Notes under the pieces: model-generated | Database searches by the model: none | Seen by the model: the letters and a program-made list of their open reading frames with translations, nothing else | What the model was told of the DNA's origin: nothing | In this document: positions 1 to 13,900 of the stretch, piece after piece | Layout: each line of letters begins with the position of its first letter | How positions within the stretch are numbered: position 1 is the stretch's first letter | Made by a program: the position numbers and the translations under genes | Source: Mytilus californianus | Taxonomy: Eukaryota > Mollusca > Bivalvia > Mytilida > Mytilidae | DNA: 64,000 bases | NCBI RefSeq assembly: GCF_021869535.1 | Contig: NW_026262701.1 | Location: 7,393,501 to 7,457,500 of the forward strand | Direction: 5' to 3'

Positions 1-1034
1 GATTTATAAACAACTTGAGACGCACGTGTATGATTCAAACTTTTGACATCTCCTTTCCTTTTTTAACGATGGTCCGGAAAGGAAAACTGATGAAAAATGT
101 TGAAAGCAAGAAAATTCTCCGACTTTTATTTTAAAACTTTATCCTTCAACTTTGATATAGATAATTTACTTGTGTTTCAAGCATAGTTTTTTATTGACGA
201 TGGTCCAGAAAAGAAAACTGTCGTTATGAAGAAATATATTCAACAGGTTGGGAATAACCCCTCAATACCTTTCCACAACAGCAAAATGACCCTTTTTCTG
301 AGGGGCAGTCCCTCATTTAAGGTTATCTCACATTTGGGGGGTTGTTCCAAACTTGTTCAAAAGTAAGAAAAATCTCTGCCTGTAGTCTTTATCCTTCAAC
401 AGGAAGGGAACTATATATCATATATCCGATTAACTAATTGAAGATGAATCTTGTGTTCCCAGAGGTCAAAATGATGATTTCTATATTGCTATTTTTACAG
501 TATCTTTTAAAAAGTAAATGTTTAGTGTTTATTCATTACAATGTAGACTAAAAGATAAGTTTAAGAGACTCATTTTATTATTCTTTTTTTTTTTTGGGGG
601 GGGGGGGGAGGAGGGGGGATAGAAAGATGGAAAATTTTAAACGAAAAATATATTAATGTTACTTGGCGAAAAAAATATAAAGTGGCCAAAAATATATTGA
701 TTTGGCGAAAGAGGTGGCGAAAAAAATAATTGACCCAGGGGAAACCCTGCTGGAATAATATATAAAGTGTGAAATGAAACCATTTTATCGAGTGTATCAG
801 TGATATACATATGTATGCATTTCATATAAATAAACATGATATTACTGTTATTGCTTTACTTGAGAAAAAAATGCAATACATTAATATTTTCTGCCAGTTA
901 TCCTAATCGACGGCTTAAAAACTCAGTACAGTTATAACAGTTTTGGAATGTAATATGAATACAAAAAAATTAGCATTGTTTTCGAAATATCTGTCTTGTT
1001 ATAGAAGATATAAAGAATGTATTACAAATAAATG
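1..1034. other. Intronic/unassigned sequence, no gene seen
   Basis: AT-rich sequence past exon 13. It holds a short direct repeat (CGATGGTCC.GAAA.GAAAACTG at about 68-90 and 199-221) and a G-rich homopolymer at about 595-609. The expected next RhoGAP exon was looked for on the minus strand and not found. Confidence 0.6.
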
Positions 1035-1452
1035 GGGAATGTGTCAATGGGACACAGATGATGCCCCTGCTTGCATATAACGTTATAAAGAGACATAACT
1101 CAAGAACCGTAAAAGTGACGCTTCCCAAATTTGTACTTGATCTGAGTTTTGTGGTAATAAGTATTGTGTATAAGTTTCATAACATTTGGTTGAGGCAAAC
1201 TTAAGTTAGAAAACGGAAACAAAAAATTCAGCAATTTTTCCATTTGTAAAGGGGCATAACTCTAGAACGGCATAAGTGACGCCACCCAAATTCAAACTTG
1301 ACCTGTGTTTTGTGTTAACAAGCATTGTGTATAAGTTTCATAACATTTGGTTGAGGCAAACTAAAGTTAGAGAACCAATTTTTGGACGTACGGACTAACA
1401 GACGGACAAGGGTAAAACTTAATGCCCCCTCCACTACGGCGGGGGCATAAAA
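1035..1452 (+). repeat. Dispersed mussel-type repeat (GTGTCAATGGGACACAGATG family)
   Basis: It opens GAATGTGTCAATGGGACACA and ends GGCGGGGGCATAA. Inside, a ~125 bp unit containing AAGCATTGTGTATAAGTTTC and CATTTGGTTGAGGCAAACT occurs twice. Related copies lie at 20388-20665 and 44115-44270. It is non-coding and lies in the intron after exon 13. Confidence 0.75.
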
Positions 1453-1523
1453 ATCTTAAAATTACAATAGAATCTACATAAGATTCAAGAACAAATATCG
1501 TAATCAATGATATTTGCTATCAA

Positions 1524-1873
1524 TTTTGATGGACATTTTGTTATTGTTTCAATGACATATACAGAAACTCGTCAAATAATACCTGTTATGAGGGGGAGGT
1601 AACTGTTGAACGACTTTCATTTTGATGGACATTTTGTTATTGTTTCAATGACCTATGCAGAAACTCGTCAAAATAATACCTGTTATGAGGGGGAGGTAAC
1701 TGTTGTACCACATTAATTTTGATGGACATTTTGTTATTGTTTCAATGACCTATGCAGAAACTCGTCCAAATAATACCTGTTATGAGGGGGAGGTAACTGT
1801 TGTACAACATTAATTTTGATGGACATTTTGTTATTCTTTCAATGACCTATGTAGAATCTCGTCAAAATAATAC
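1524..1873 (-). repeat. Tandem copies of the exon 13 3' end plus donor, ~97 bp period
   Basis: The unit begins TTTTGATGGACATTTTG at 1524, 1620, 1717 and 1814 (plus strand). On the minus strand each carries the end of exon 13 (the QQLPPP segment), ACAG|GTATTATTT and ~60 nt of following intron. The unit next to exon 13 reads CATTACAG; the three others read CATAACAG. The period is not a multiple of three. Each copy places CCTCCCCCTCATAACAG directly before GTATTA, so it resembles a 3' and a 5' splice site joined head to tail. Confidence 0.88.
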
Positions 1874-1950
1874 CTGTAATGAGGGGGAGGTAACTGTTGT
1901 ACAACATCATGGATCTTCCATAACTTATTATCTTCATCTCTAACTGCTTC
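1874..1950 (-). CDS. ARHGAP32: ARHGAP32/33-like exon 13 (RhoGAP, last exon in the window)
   Basis: Acceptor TTTATTTTAG, 77 nt, donor CATTACAG|GTATTA (phase 2). It encodes EAVRDEDNKLWKIHDVVQQL then PPPHY, matching the family segment KIHDVIQQLPPPHYRTLEFL. The next exon (TLEFLMRHL.. in homologues) was not found between 1 and 1873 and is presumably outside the window. Its 3' end is repeated downstream (1524-1873). Confidence 0.93.
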
Positions 1951-4900
1951 CTAAAATAAAAAAGAATTAAATGATGTTATCACTTGAATATCACTGCACA
2001 AGAACTTAGGGAAGGAAAGCATGTTTCAAGAACAACATGTTCAAGGTAAAAACTGAATGAAACAGTTATTTGAAGTCTTGTTTTAATATGGTGTTTTTTC
2101 TGATGTTATGCTTTACGTTAGAAACTAAACAATCTACTTTTAGTTTTTTATATATATTTTTACTTCAATATATTCCTTTTTGAGCCATTAACACATTCAA
2201 TGGGTTGATTTGTGCTTGCTATTTAAGTTTGGTTTACTGGTGTAGCATTGTTTTTGCATATCTAAGCAAACAAAATTTTAAGAACACCACAGAGAAAATA
2301 TCACAATCTCCCAGAAATTCAACTTGGAAGACATCAAAAGTTTATAGCTGAACGAGATCTGCTTTGTTGCACAAGTTCATTTTAAAATTTGATACCTTCA
2401 AAACTACAAAAATTTCTAGAACAGTATACATGATATTCAATCATTTTAATTTTTTTTGCTTAGTATAGTGTAATACTTTATATCCCTAGAAATTTTTTCT
2501 GTATTCATATGTATTAAATTATGTTAACATAAATTGTTTGGAGATACTTACTGCAAATTTATCATAAAGCTGATAGGTTAACAAAGGATTTGGCAATTCT
2601 CGAAAATACATCTTAAGTAACGAACTAATACTGTGTATATCTTGTAAATAAATATCTGCCCTTAAATCTGGAACTCTATCTTCATCAAATGCTAGTCTGA
2701 AAAATAGAATCAGAAATTGAGGACTGCTGAAAATTTTCTGCTTCTTAAGATGGAAAAAAAATCTGTTTTATCATTGTTTTACCTATATGTAAATGTATAT
2801 TATGTTTATGATATTTTTTCATAGATCTCCTAACTTTAATAACTGGCTATTCCTGAAATCTTGCAATTTTCAAATATCTTTATGATCATAGAGAAACTGT
2901 AATTTGATAAAGTAAGAAAGGATAAAAAGCTGAAATAAAAATTGATAAAATGACTGACAGTAATGAAATCTACTAAACTTATCAATAACCTCAGTCTACA
3001 TACAAAATAATTTTCTGTCTATATGCCATATTTTCATTTTAAATAGGAATATCACCTCTATCAAAGTTTTCCATATGAATGTCTGATAATTTGGCCTCTA
3101 TGCTTTCATTAGTTAACTAACAATCAATCACAAATGTTACCTAAGTTTCTGTATATTAGATGTGATACCAGAGAGTCTGTATATACCATCTACTATACCA
3201 TGCTCTTCTATGACTTACCTCAGTTTCTGTATATTAGATGTGATACCAGAGAGTCTGTATATACCATCTACTATACCATGCTCTTCTATGACTTACCTCA
3301 GTTTCTGTATATTAGATGTGATACCAGAGAGTCTGTATATACCATCTACTATACCATGCTCTTCTATGACTTACCTAAGTTTCTGTATATTAGATGTGAT
3401 ACCAGAGAGTCTGTATATACCATCTACTATACCATGCTCTTCTATGACTTACCTCAGTTTCTGTATATTAGATGTGATACCAGAGAGTCTGTATATACCA
3501 TCTACTATACCATGCTCTTCTATAACTTCTGAACAACTCTTTAATACTAAAGGCACTAAAATAAATAGTATATGATTACCATGTTATTCAATAAATATAA
3601 AAGCTCAGTCAATTGCTTTAAAATCATTCTTCACAATATGATTTACATAAAATCAAACTCTTGTCCAGAATCAGCCAGGATATTGACATAGAAATATATT
3701 AATGGAAGTTTTTTACTACATATTCTATTCATATCAACAGAGATTTTTTAATAGAAGACAAACTTTAATTGTTTAATTACAACATTTTTCTCTTTAGACC
3801 AGTTTGTTTATCAAAATAGCATGCAGTCCATAAAATTATTTGCCCTTTTCATACTCTTTCCTGCCAAGTTATCTAATGTGTATCTTGATAAGCCCTATTG
3901 TTTTTCTTAAAGTTTGTATTGTGTCTGCATTTTAGGGCGACATTGTTGGTAATTTATGTCACCATTTGCTCAAAAGGATTTTGTGTCAAGAATTAATACA
4001 CCATATTCTTTCTTTTCCACATAAGCGTGGGAAAAGGTCCTGCTCAGTTGAGGTAAGCAATTATTGAACATAAATTTTTTTTTTAACCAAATATAATATC
4101 GGTACTTAATTTACCATCATGTCCAGAGTTCAGCAAATGTTCTCCTAGATCACAACCAAATACCCGTTCCTTTACAATCCCTGTTTGTTTCAACTGGTTC
4201 CTGGCTGGTCTCGTAGTGAAGAACATTCGAAGGAAGGACAAGAACTTTCCATGCTTTCTTACCACTGCAATATAACAACATAAATAGTCAGTAAGAAATC
4301 CTTATACTTTAATCTACAAAAACCTTAGTTATTTGATGATCTAAATATTCAATTTTATACAGGATTTATGAGGCATATGATAAACACAAAATGTAAAAGC
4401 ATGGTATTTCCCTCTGCCCTTATTCAAATACATGTTAATTACCAATATAACTTGACATAATGTGATTCAATGTAGAGTAAAATCTTTGTAATAGTACTTC
4501 AAAGCATATACCCCTCCTGTAAGACATGATCTCTTCACCAATAAGGTAGGTGACTACTGCCTAATTTTTCTAATTAACTATTACTAAAATAATTTAATGG
4601 GACCCATGCTTGTTGCAGTCATGTAAACATGTTACTCAAGCTATTACTAATATCTATATATTGACTACTCTTTTTAGAAGTATTTAATTTATTAAATATT
4701 TCATGCAAAAACTAATCAACTAAAATTGAACATGACCTCAGAATAGTTTGAACAAATCAAAAAGATGTTATTTATACAGTTTGTTGGATGCAGTTAGTCA
4801 TACTGATACATCAAAATATCATGATTCACAAGTAATCAATAAAGTCATACAGATTTAATAAACAATCAATCATAGGATGCACCAAAATACATCAGTAACT

Positions 4901-7900
4901 TATAGCGTGCACATTAGTTAAATACAACAGCTGGAATATTAATGTAAATTATACAGATGCCAATATTTCCAATTAAACTATTTAAAAATGTCACATTCAG
5001 GAATATCAATTTAACTCAAACTTATTTTGAACATTGCCCTTAATTGACCTTCATTGACATATACCCAATATCTCCTTTTGTTCATATTTTCTTTTTACAT
5101 GAAAAATCAAAATTGTAACTTTTCACAAAATTCAAATTAGGCAAAGTAAAAATAATGCTGTGATGATTGACTTTACTTTTCATACTTGTTCTTAATATAA
5201 AACTAATTATTTTTGAAATAATAAGTTAAATATATCTTCTAAAGGTCTCAATATTATGCATAGAGAGACAAGAAATAACTGACATACAGAAAAGTCCCTT
5301 CCCCCTTCAAAGTATAATATAACTCTTTGTACTTCACTTGCAGATAGCTCAACCTACTCACATATGAAAATCATAGAAACAAGAGCATTGTATACAATAA
5401 TATATCTTAATATTTTAGGAACACAGAGTTTAGTTCAGACTCAATTCAACACACAAGAAGGCATTAATATGTTAGTTATCAAACCATGCATACAGGGTCG
5501 CCTACTATTGAGTGGAATTCTGTTCTCTACTGATGACGGAACTTTGTCTCCAATCAACTCAACACATTCACTCGGAAAAAATCCGACCTGGAAAGGAGTA
5601 TAAATGTGTAATTAACTGATTTATCATTTATACCACTTTCTTTTAACATACTTTGAACTTTAATAAATTTTACATTTTTTTTAAGGCTATGTAGAAAGTA
5701 TGCGAGTTGGTAATGTCTTAGTGATTGTAATGACCTCCTGTAAACAACTCAAAGTGATGGTATGAGCATATGATCATATTGTGACCTATAAATATTTATA
5801 TTAATTTTTTCCTTTGTTGGGTTTCTGTCTCATTGTTTATCCCACACATTGTTTTTATTCATATTTATGATACAATAGTGCTCAAAAAATTTCTCATTTA
5901 TTCATACAAAAATTATAAATTCAATAGACAACAAAGATAAAATATTAAATTTTACCTCAAATCCCCGTTTTCCTCTCCACCATATTGTATCCTCAGCAGC
6001 AGGCATATCTATCACAGATACTATATCTCCAACCTAAACACAGGAGAAAAATTTAATAGAACTTTTATTAGTTTTCAAAAGTTTTATCTGCAAGATATAC
6101 ATAAATATAGTCTACATCTGATTGAGTACATATTTTTCTAATTTACAGCTAACCAGTGTTGAAGGGTGTCAATACTTTCACATGTTTTAATAACTTGTAA
6201 GAAATCTAAATTTGACTGCCTCAATGTGGTTGGCTAGTTTACATTTCAACATTTAGTTTTATGCATTATCATTGTAGATGAACTACTTAGTCCCGTAAGC
6301 TATTCAGGGCTCATCTAAATTTATAAATCCTACAACTTTTTTTCATAAAAAATTCCTACAATAAATATTGATTGTAAGTTATTTTAAAATGTTCATGACT
6401 AGTACTTTAACTAATAAGATTGGTCAAGAGAGTTGTTGGTCCTTTTAGTGACCATATTATCAATTTTAGTATAAATGAAAAATTTACCTCTAGAGAGATT
6501 TCATCAACAGCCTGAGCAGTATATCTCTTCACAGCATGTGCTGCAGCTATTGCTGGAGTATTTATTCCAGAGTCATCTATAGCAAGAAGTCTGTTACCAC
6601 GGTTATCCAACTATCAACACAAAATTACATAAAATTAAAATTCATCGACATTAAATATTTTTCGATAGAAACAGATAATCTTGACTATTTCATTGCCTTA
6701 TGGTGATCAATAGCATCTTATTTAATACCAGTACTCTAAATTTAGATTATTTTTTGCAATGTTTTTATTATTGTGAAAATTGCGACAGGACAGGTTTTGC
6801 AAAAATAAGCGCCCTATTTTTTACCGTTACAGATATTCTAAAATTGTAATAATATATGCAAACAAAAATTTATGAATCAACAGTATCTAAAAAGTCCAAT
6901 GGTCATAATACACAATACTTTTCAATCTTTAAACCAATCTCAAACCAATTCAAATTTCTGTATCATCAACTTTCCAGAAGTTAAGAAGATAGCAACAGTA
7001 GTGAACATTTTCAGGAATATGGTACTGTACCATATTTTAACTGGTTTTTATTAACTTGTTGCCTTATGTACATCTATCCAAAGACTTTTCTTCAATTTAA
7101 TTTTTTGGTAAATCTATGTTGAACTCACCTCAAACCAATTTAGAATGGTACCACAATTCAACATACTATTGGCAATGTTAGAAAATCTTTGTAAGTAGCT
7201 ACTAAGTTCTGTCTCCATCTCCTGTAACAGTAAAATAAATATAGTAATTGTGACAACATGTTAATGAATTAAGTTCAAATGTTCCATACTATCAGTTTTG
7301 TAGGATCTAGACATCAAAGTTATTTCATTTAAAAGTGTGATTATGTGGTTTTCTAATAGTGGATTATTTTTAGCTGTTGGGTTTTTTTTTTGCCTTTTTG
7401 CAGGGTGGAGGGGAGACAGATATTTGTAGGGGTATACTTTCATCATAAAATCATAGTATTCGTGTGCTGTAGAAATTAAAAGGTTCCATTTTCATTATTT
7501 GCTGTAATAAACAAGTTCACAATTTAATGTATCTTGAACAGGGTTGATAATCAGAAAAATGAACCATGTGACTACACTTCAAATCTCAGTTATGGACAAA
7601 GTTAATATTTTTGAAGTTAAATTTATAAACTTTTTGAAGGTTTGAAATAAACAAAAAATGTATATTACAGTACCGTTGTTAATCCTTCTGTTTGAATTTC
7701 AAATTCATTGTAATACATTTTTTAAGTATAAATATAACATGGAAGGAGAATTATAATTAGATGTCATGATCAGAAACTGAAATATCTTATTCAAACAAGG
7801 TTTCCACAACTGTACCAAACAATCATGCAACAAGCCCCCTTCAACCCTAGTATTAAAAATTCGTTAGGGTTCCACGGAACCCAGTGTCTCGCCTACTTTT

Positions 7901-10900
7901 GCTGTTAATCGCAGGCTCAACAAAAATGAGGAAAAAAATCAATAAAAATATTCCTTTAGATACTATACTATCTTTTGATTGTAAGAAGCTTCTGTCAAAG
8001 TTTGGTATAAATCCAGGATAGTTTATGAATCTAATAAATGTTTTAAAAACTTTAACTGCAGACTGTATTTAATGTTAACTGGAAGAAAAACTAAGTCCAT
8101 TTATAAGTAAAATACAGATAAACAGGTACAAATTTTAACAAAATTTCCTTCTAGATACTAGCTTTTGATCATAAACAAGCTTCTGTCCAAATTTGGTACA
8201 AATCCAGGATAGTTTAAGAAAGTTATTAAAATTTTAAAAACTTTAACCACAGAGTGAATGTATTGTTTCCTGGCAGAAAAACTAAGTCCATTTATAAGTA
8301 AAATACGGAAAAAATGAAATTTTTTTTTTTAAATTTACTTCTGGATACTATCTTATGATCATTAACAAGCTTCTGTCCAAGTTTGGTACAAATCCAGGAT
8401 AGTTTAAGAAAGTTATTAAAATTTTAAAAACTTTAACCACAGAGTGAATGTATTGTTTCCTGGCAGAAAAACTAAGTCCATTTATAAGTAAAATACGGAA
8501 AAAATGAAATTTTTTTTTTAACAAATTTACTTCTGGATACTATCTTATGATCATAAACAAGCTTCTGTCCAAGTTTGGTACAAATCCAGGATAGTTTAAG
8601 AAAGTTATTAAAATTTTAAAAACTTTAACCACAGAGTGAATGTAATGTTTCCTGGCAGAAAAACTAAGTCCATTTACAAGTAAAATACGGAAAAACAGGA
8701 ATTTTATTTTTACAAAATTTACTTCTGGATACTATCTTATGATCATAAACAAGCTTCTGTCCAAGTTTGGTAGAAATCCAGGATAGTTTAAGAAAGTTAT
8801 TAAAATTTCAAAAACTTTAACCACAGAGTGAATATTTGTGGACGCCAACGACGACAACGACGACGCCGACGGAATGTAGGATCACTATGTCTCGCTTTTT
8901 CGACTAAAGTCGAAGGCTCGACAAAAATCTTTCAGAAGAATACAAAACAATTGTTTGAATGACGTTCTATGATTTGTTTATCCCTTGTACCGGTATATAT
9001 AAATAAGAAAAACAGGCATACTCAAGGAATGAACAAATGATTTTTAAGATTCCAACTAGTTTCCTTTTTAATTGTAAAGATAGTTTTTATTTGTGTTTGT
9101 ATGACTAGAAAACAAATTATTAGTTGTTCACTTACTGGTGACCTTCAATGAACTTTTAGGACAAGAAAAAAAAGAAAAGAAATGTTTTCAGCGTCTACAC
9201 TTATACCCTAATTAATGACAAAATGTAAGGCAAGTTATACCCTAATTAATGACAAAATGTAAGGCAAGTCTTTTTTTTAAGGGTTTTAAAGGACAGATGG
9301 ACTGGTAGCTAATGTCAAGAGGCAAATGTTTCATGCATATTGGTAAGAGAAATTGCTGATTGGATATAAATATGATTCATAATTTGTACTAGACTGACAT
9401 ACTTAGGCCGATATTATGCTAGTTTACAAGGCAACAGTTTGCAGGAAGATATGTCATCCTACCTGGACATATTAATATGATTTCCAGCCTACCAATCTTT
9501 GCAATTACTCTTTTAAATACAACATACGTAGCAGAACAGCAGCAAATACCAATTTTAAAGTCCTTGGATTAACTCGACCAGAGATTAATCTCACAACCTG
9601 TCATACTGGTTTTAAAAGAAGTACAATGTTTAAAATCTGACCTCGTATGTTCTGGATCCTTCCTCCTGCTGACTGAGGTCACCAAGCTGACTAAACTTCC
9701 TATCAAATATACATTTATGTAATTGTCTGTCCAGCAGACGAAAGTTTTTATAGGTACGACGGACATTCCAAGACTTCTGGTTAGACAATACTTTGATAAG
9801 AAATGTTCTCTCCATATAATCTTCTCCATTGTGTCGATAGTTCTCCTGCTCCTCATCACATAAACATACCTGGAAAAAATAATAGAGATATTTAGATTTA
9901 AAGATGATTATTATTCTAATGTCAACAAAACAAAAGAGAAAAAAGGGCAAATTTAATTTAAGTGTCTTTTTCTTTTTTCTCATTGGGAACTGGTTTAATG
10001 ACCTGGTTTTGGTTTATTCAAGGCTATTTTGTACTGCTTTTGTGTTGCTAGCTAATGTTTAGCTTACCGGTAATTAAAAAACCTGGGTCTAACAGAAAAT
10101 GTATTAGTCCCAGTATGAACTGACAGCTTATAGCCTGACAGTATAAGCATGAATTTTTTTTTCATAAACATATTGACAGTAGTATCATTATGGTTCAATA
10201 TATAAACTGATAATTGGTAACTAAGGTCTGGCTTACACATACTAACCAAGTTTCTTGCATATAATGATACTTTTAACTCTTGAACTATTTTTATTTTAGA
10301 GTTGAATGTTTTGTAGTCTTAAACATGTTAAAGGGTTGTCCACACACGTTTTTAGTATAAAGTGTGTATGCACATCATGTATAATGTGCTATGGTCAATG
10401 TTTTTACACCCAAATAAAACTACAAAATGAAACATCCAATTATAAAGTAAAAAGTAATTAAGAGTTTATAAGTATCATTATTTTGATTTATACAAACATT
10501 AAATATTGATTTTTACATCGCGATGACCTTGGGGTCATTCAGATGTATTGCTATCGCCTAGATTTCCATTATGTAAATTAGTTTTGGGTTTGTAACCGAT
10601 CTATAAACATGGTAAATATGCGCACATAAACGAATGCAAAATAACATTCCTTATCGTTTGATATAAATACATCTCTTCAATGAATACTGATAAAAATATT
10701 TTTGTTTACAACATAAATTAATAATATGAAAATGTTTTGTAGTTAGATATATATATATAAGTAAAAAATCATTGATAATATCAATGCAGACGTACCGAAA
10801 AATTGTGTTAAAGCATGCGGAAGAATATCTCAGAGAACTTTTTGCGAGGACCGGTAACTCTGTAATTGTTTTTGCGGGAAAATATGAATGCCTACTCGTA

Positions 10901-13900
10901 TCCAATCTTAGAAAAATCGAATTTTTACAGAAAAGTGTCCACCATGTATACTGATTTGTATCACTACAATATAATAGTTATTACGGTGAAGTTGAATTTC
11001 CTGTCATTTATTCATCATCCACACACGAACTTGTCTCAGAAAAAAATATATCTCTGTACATTAACCTCAGTTTCAGGTAAAGAGATATGTTGTTTTTTTC
11101 TGAGACAAGTGCTTTTGACCATCCTCAAGAACTTGTGGTCATCCGATGTTCAGTACTTCAGTACTTTGATATATATATGTAACTTTAGATTTTTGTTCTC
11201 AATACATATATTTGATTGAGATCATTACTGATATTTCAAATGTAATTATTAGGAAATGATTTATTACTTTTGGTTTTTATTCTCAAATTGTTTTAAATGT
11301 GATACACTAAAAGGGATCAATTATATGCTAACTTTCTCTGAAGCTTAATCACTCAGAAATATGGAGTATTTCATATCGGAATAATTAAATATGGATAAAG
11401 GCAGTGACATTTAGATATAGCATTGATCTCAAACCACGCAATAATTATTTTTTTTAATCAAACAATACAAGCATTGCAAAATATTTATCAGAACATCAAA
11501 AATAAGTTATACAAACATCAGATAATTCCCTAAGCCAATTAATACCTGTCTCAAAATTTTTAGTTAACATACATCAAAGAATATTCATAAAAATTACATT
11601 GACAATAAGATGTGGAGACAAGCTTCATTCAGCTTATGCTTATTTGTCTAATTTAAATCCTGTGGTTGATTGATTATTGTTTGCTTAATGTCCAGTGGCA
11701 AAATTTCATGCATAATCATGGAGAAAACAAATTGAACACTGAATAAAATAAAAGGTTCTGCAAATTTGGTTGATGTGAAAAGCTGAAATTTTGAACCGAA
11801 AATAGGGTGTGTGATAAGGGAAGAACTCTTCCTTTTGCACTGGGTCACCTGCATATGAGGGTTCTTTAACGGAATTCTCCATACATAGATACCTTGGTCA
11901 AAAACCTAATTTGGCATATATTTAAAAGTTCAAATCATAATAAACAAAAACTTTAACCTGATACAAGACGGATTAACAGACTAAAGGAAGCACAAACTGG
12001 AAAACATAATGCCCCGTACTATCCTAGGCGCAGCATAGAAATAAAGAATTACTGGTTTCAAAAACTTATCCAGTATTTAGAAAAAATGAATAAAATAATT
12101 GTTTGAAATATCTTACCTTAATTTTGCCTAGTTCAACAAAATCATAGTGGAAATGTGCACATTCTTGTAGCTTAGGAAATCTGGAAGTTACATCAAATGT
12201 GCTAAAATAGAAATGGTTCATTGTTATCATTACCATAATAGGTATATCACATAATGACTACATTAATATACTTAAATCACATTAAAATTCATGTTTTAAA
12301 GTGGTTTATATAGTTACATAACATTAAAATGATAATAATCAATACTATAAACTGGAAGTCATGGTTCAAATATCTTTTCTAATATAGATCAACTAGATCT
12401 TTCACTTAATTAGCATAGAAGTTTACTTTTACAAAATATTGTACTTGACAAAAAAACCATTACTTTCTTTCAAATATTCATGATATTTGTTAAAATAAAC
12501 AAGCATTCTGAGAGTATTGCATGACAATACATAGTCCCCTACCTGTTAAAAAGTGTGGAAAACTGATTTGCTGGAATGAAGGATGGACAGACAGACAGAC
12601 AGACGGAGTGCAAACCTAAAGTCCCCTTCGACTTCGTCGGTAGGGGACTAATAAGCAGCTTTAACTGAAATATTTTGGTCCCCTAAAACTACCCTGGCTT
12701 AAAGGGCCAACTGATGTACCAAATGGATCTTTTTTCCTTTTGGAAACTTGTCACAGTAAGTTGCTCACTTAAGAAAAGAGTTCTATATAACACTGACAAG
12801 CAATAACATTTATTACATAGCACCAATCCCAGACATTGATTGTTTTGATGTCAATATATAGAGCCTGGGAAATCTTCCTAACACCACAAATATTAAGATC
12901 AATGATAAGATATTGTAAGCCATTTACAGAGGTTGTATCCTAATAAAACTGTTTATGGTAGTATCCATATACAAAGCAAATGGATTTTAATTAGGTTGTA
13001 TGTACAGAAATGTTATATTTTTTTGCCTCCTATCAGACATATGTAAGCTTTGATAAACTATGCTAAAACAACATTGCATTTTACAGCTTTTAAGAGACTA
13101 TTATGAATCAAAATTATGTAGCCTCTTTCAGTTCCTAGTAATACCAGGTACAAAACTCTCCACAATTTATTGTAGTCCAGGGTTTTAAAATCACATAAGG
13201 CCGTAGAAATATTGGAAATCCTTAACAACAATGCTATAAACCAGACAACCTAATTAATACCGTTTTTTCTTCTAGATTTTTAATATTGGTTTTATTGATC
13301 AAGTTAATCAGGGAAGGTTGAGTTATCATAACTAGTTAACCTCCTGTTTCAACAAATTATTTTTTTATTTCGTTAACATTCCTTTTGTTGTGTGATATTT
13401 AATTAATTTTGTATATTCAGTATATCTCAATTATGAGGAAATAAAGACATGAATGAATGAATGAAAGATATCTGTTGAGAGGTAGTCCTTGTCGCTAGCA
13501 ATATTGAGATGCTGACTTTTGTAAAATCAGACAAGATTTTTAATACTTGGGGTGATTTGAGCTTGTTCTTGGTTTTATTTTAAGATGGCCTAGTCCTATC
13601 ATCGATCTGTGTGATTGAAAAAAGATTGTTACCTAGAAAGTCTCCTAACTTTCATCATTGATGATCTGTGTGAATCCAGACTACTGTTGTCTGAACTGTC
13701 ATACAACTGTAAGATACCACCATGCTGTAATAATATAATACAAAATCTTTAATTTCTGTATTCACCAAGTTTGCATTAGATACTTATTTGATGAATTGCT
13801 TATTTTTTCATGTTCTGAAGATACATGAAATATTTGCCACTGGACATTGAGTAAACAACAATCTAACCATTATTAAAATTCTGAATTGTTTTATATCATT

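Larger units (their letters stand above)
5588..7128 (-). other. Introns 8, 7 and 6 (between exons 9, 8, 7 and 6)
   Basis: Three short introns (5588-5955, 6034-6487, 6611-7128) of ordinary AT-rich sequence. No repeats or RNA genes recognised. Confidence 0.65.

Noticed and set aside
3141-3452. Exon 11 copies as mutually exclusive or cassette exons
   Set aside because: The copies are separated by about 7 nt and have no pyrimidine-rich acceptor; AG in CATAG before AAGAGC is unconvincing. Inclusion introduces TAA.
3134-3575. Plus-strand open frames of 132 and 137 codons with a 26-residue repeat
   Set aside because: They are the complement of the tandem exon 11 copies. The minus strand gives a clear RhoGAP match and the 78 bp period alone keeps the other frames open.
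10772-10954. Plus-strand frame MQTYRKIVLKHAEEYLRELF with raised GC
   Set aside because: It looks protein-like but has no family match, no splice context, and an overlapping frame is open on the other strand.
12534-12580. Possible extra exon CAAATCAGTTTTCC..AACAG|GTAGGG in intron 3
   Set aside because: Phase does not fit between exons 3 and 4, which already join in phase; it lies in a small inverted-end element.
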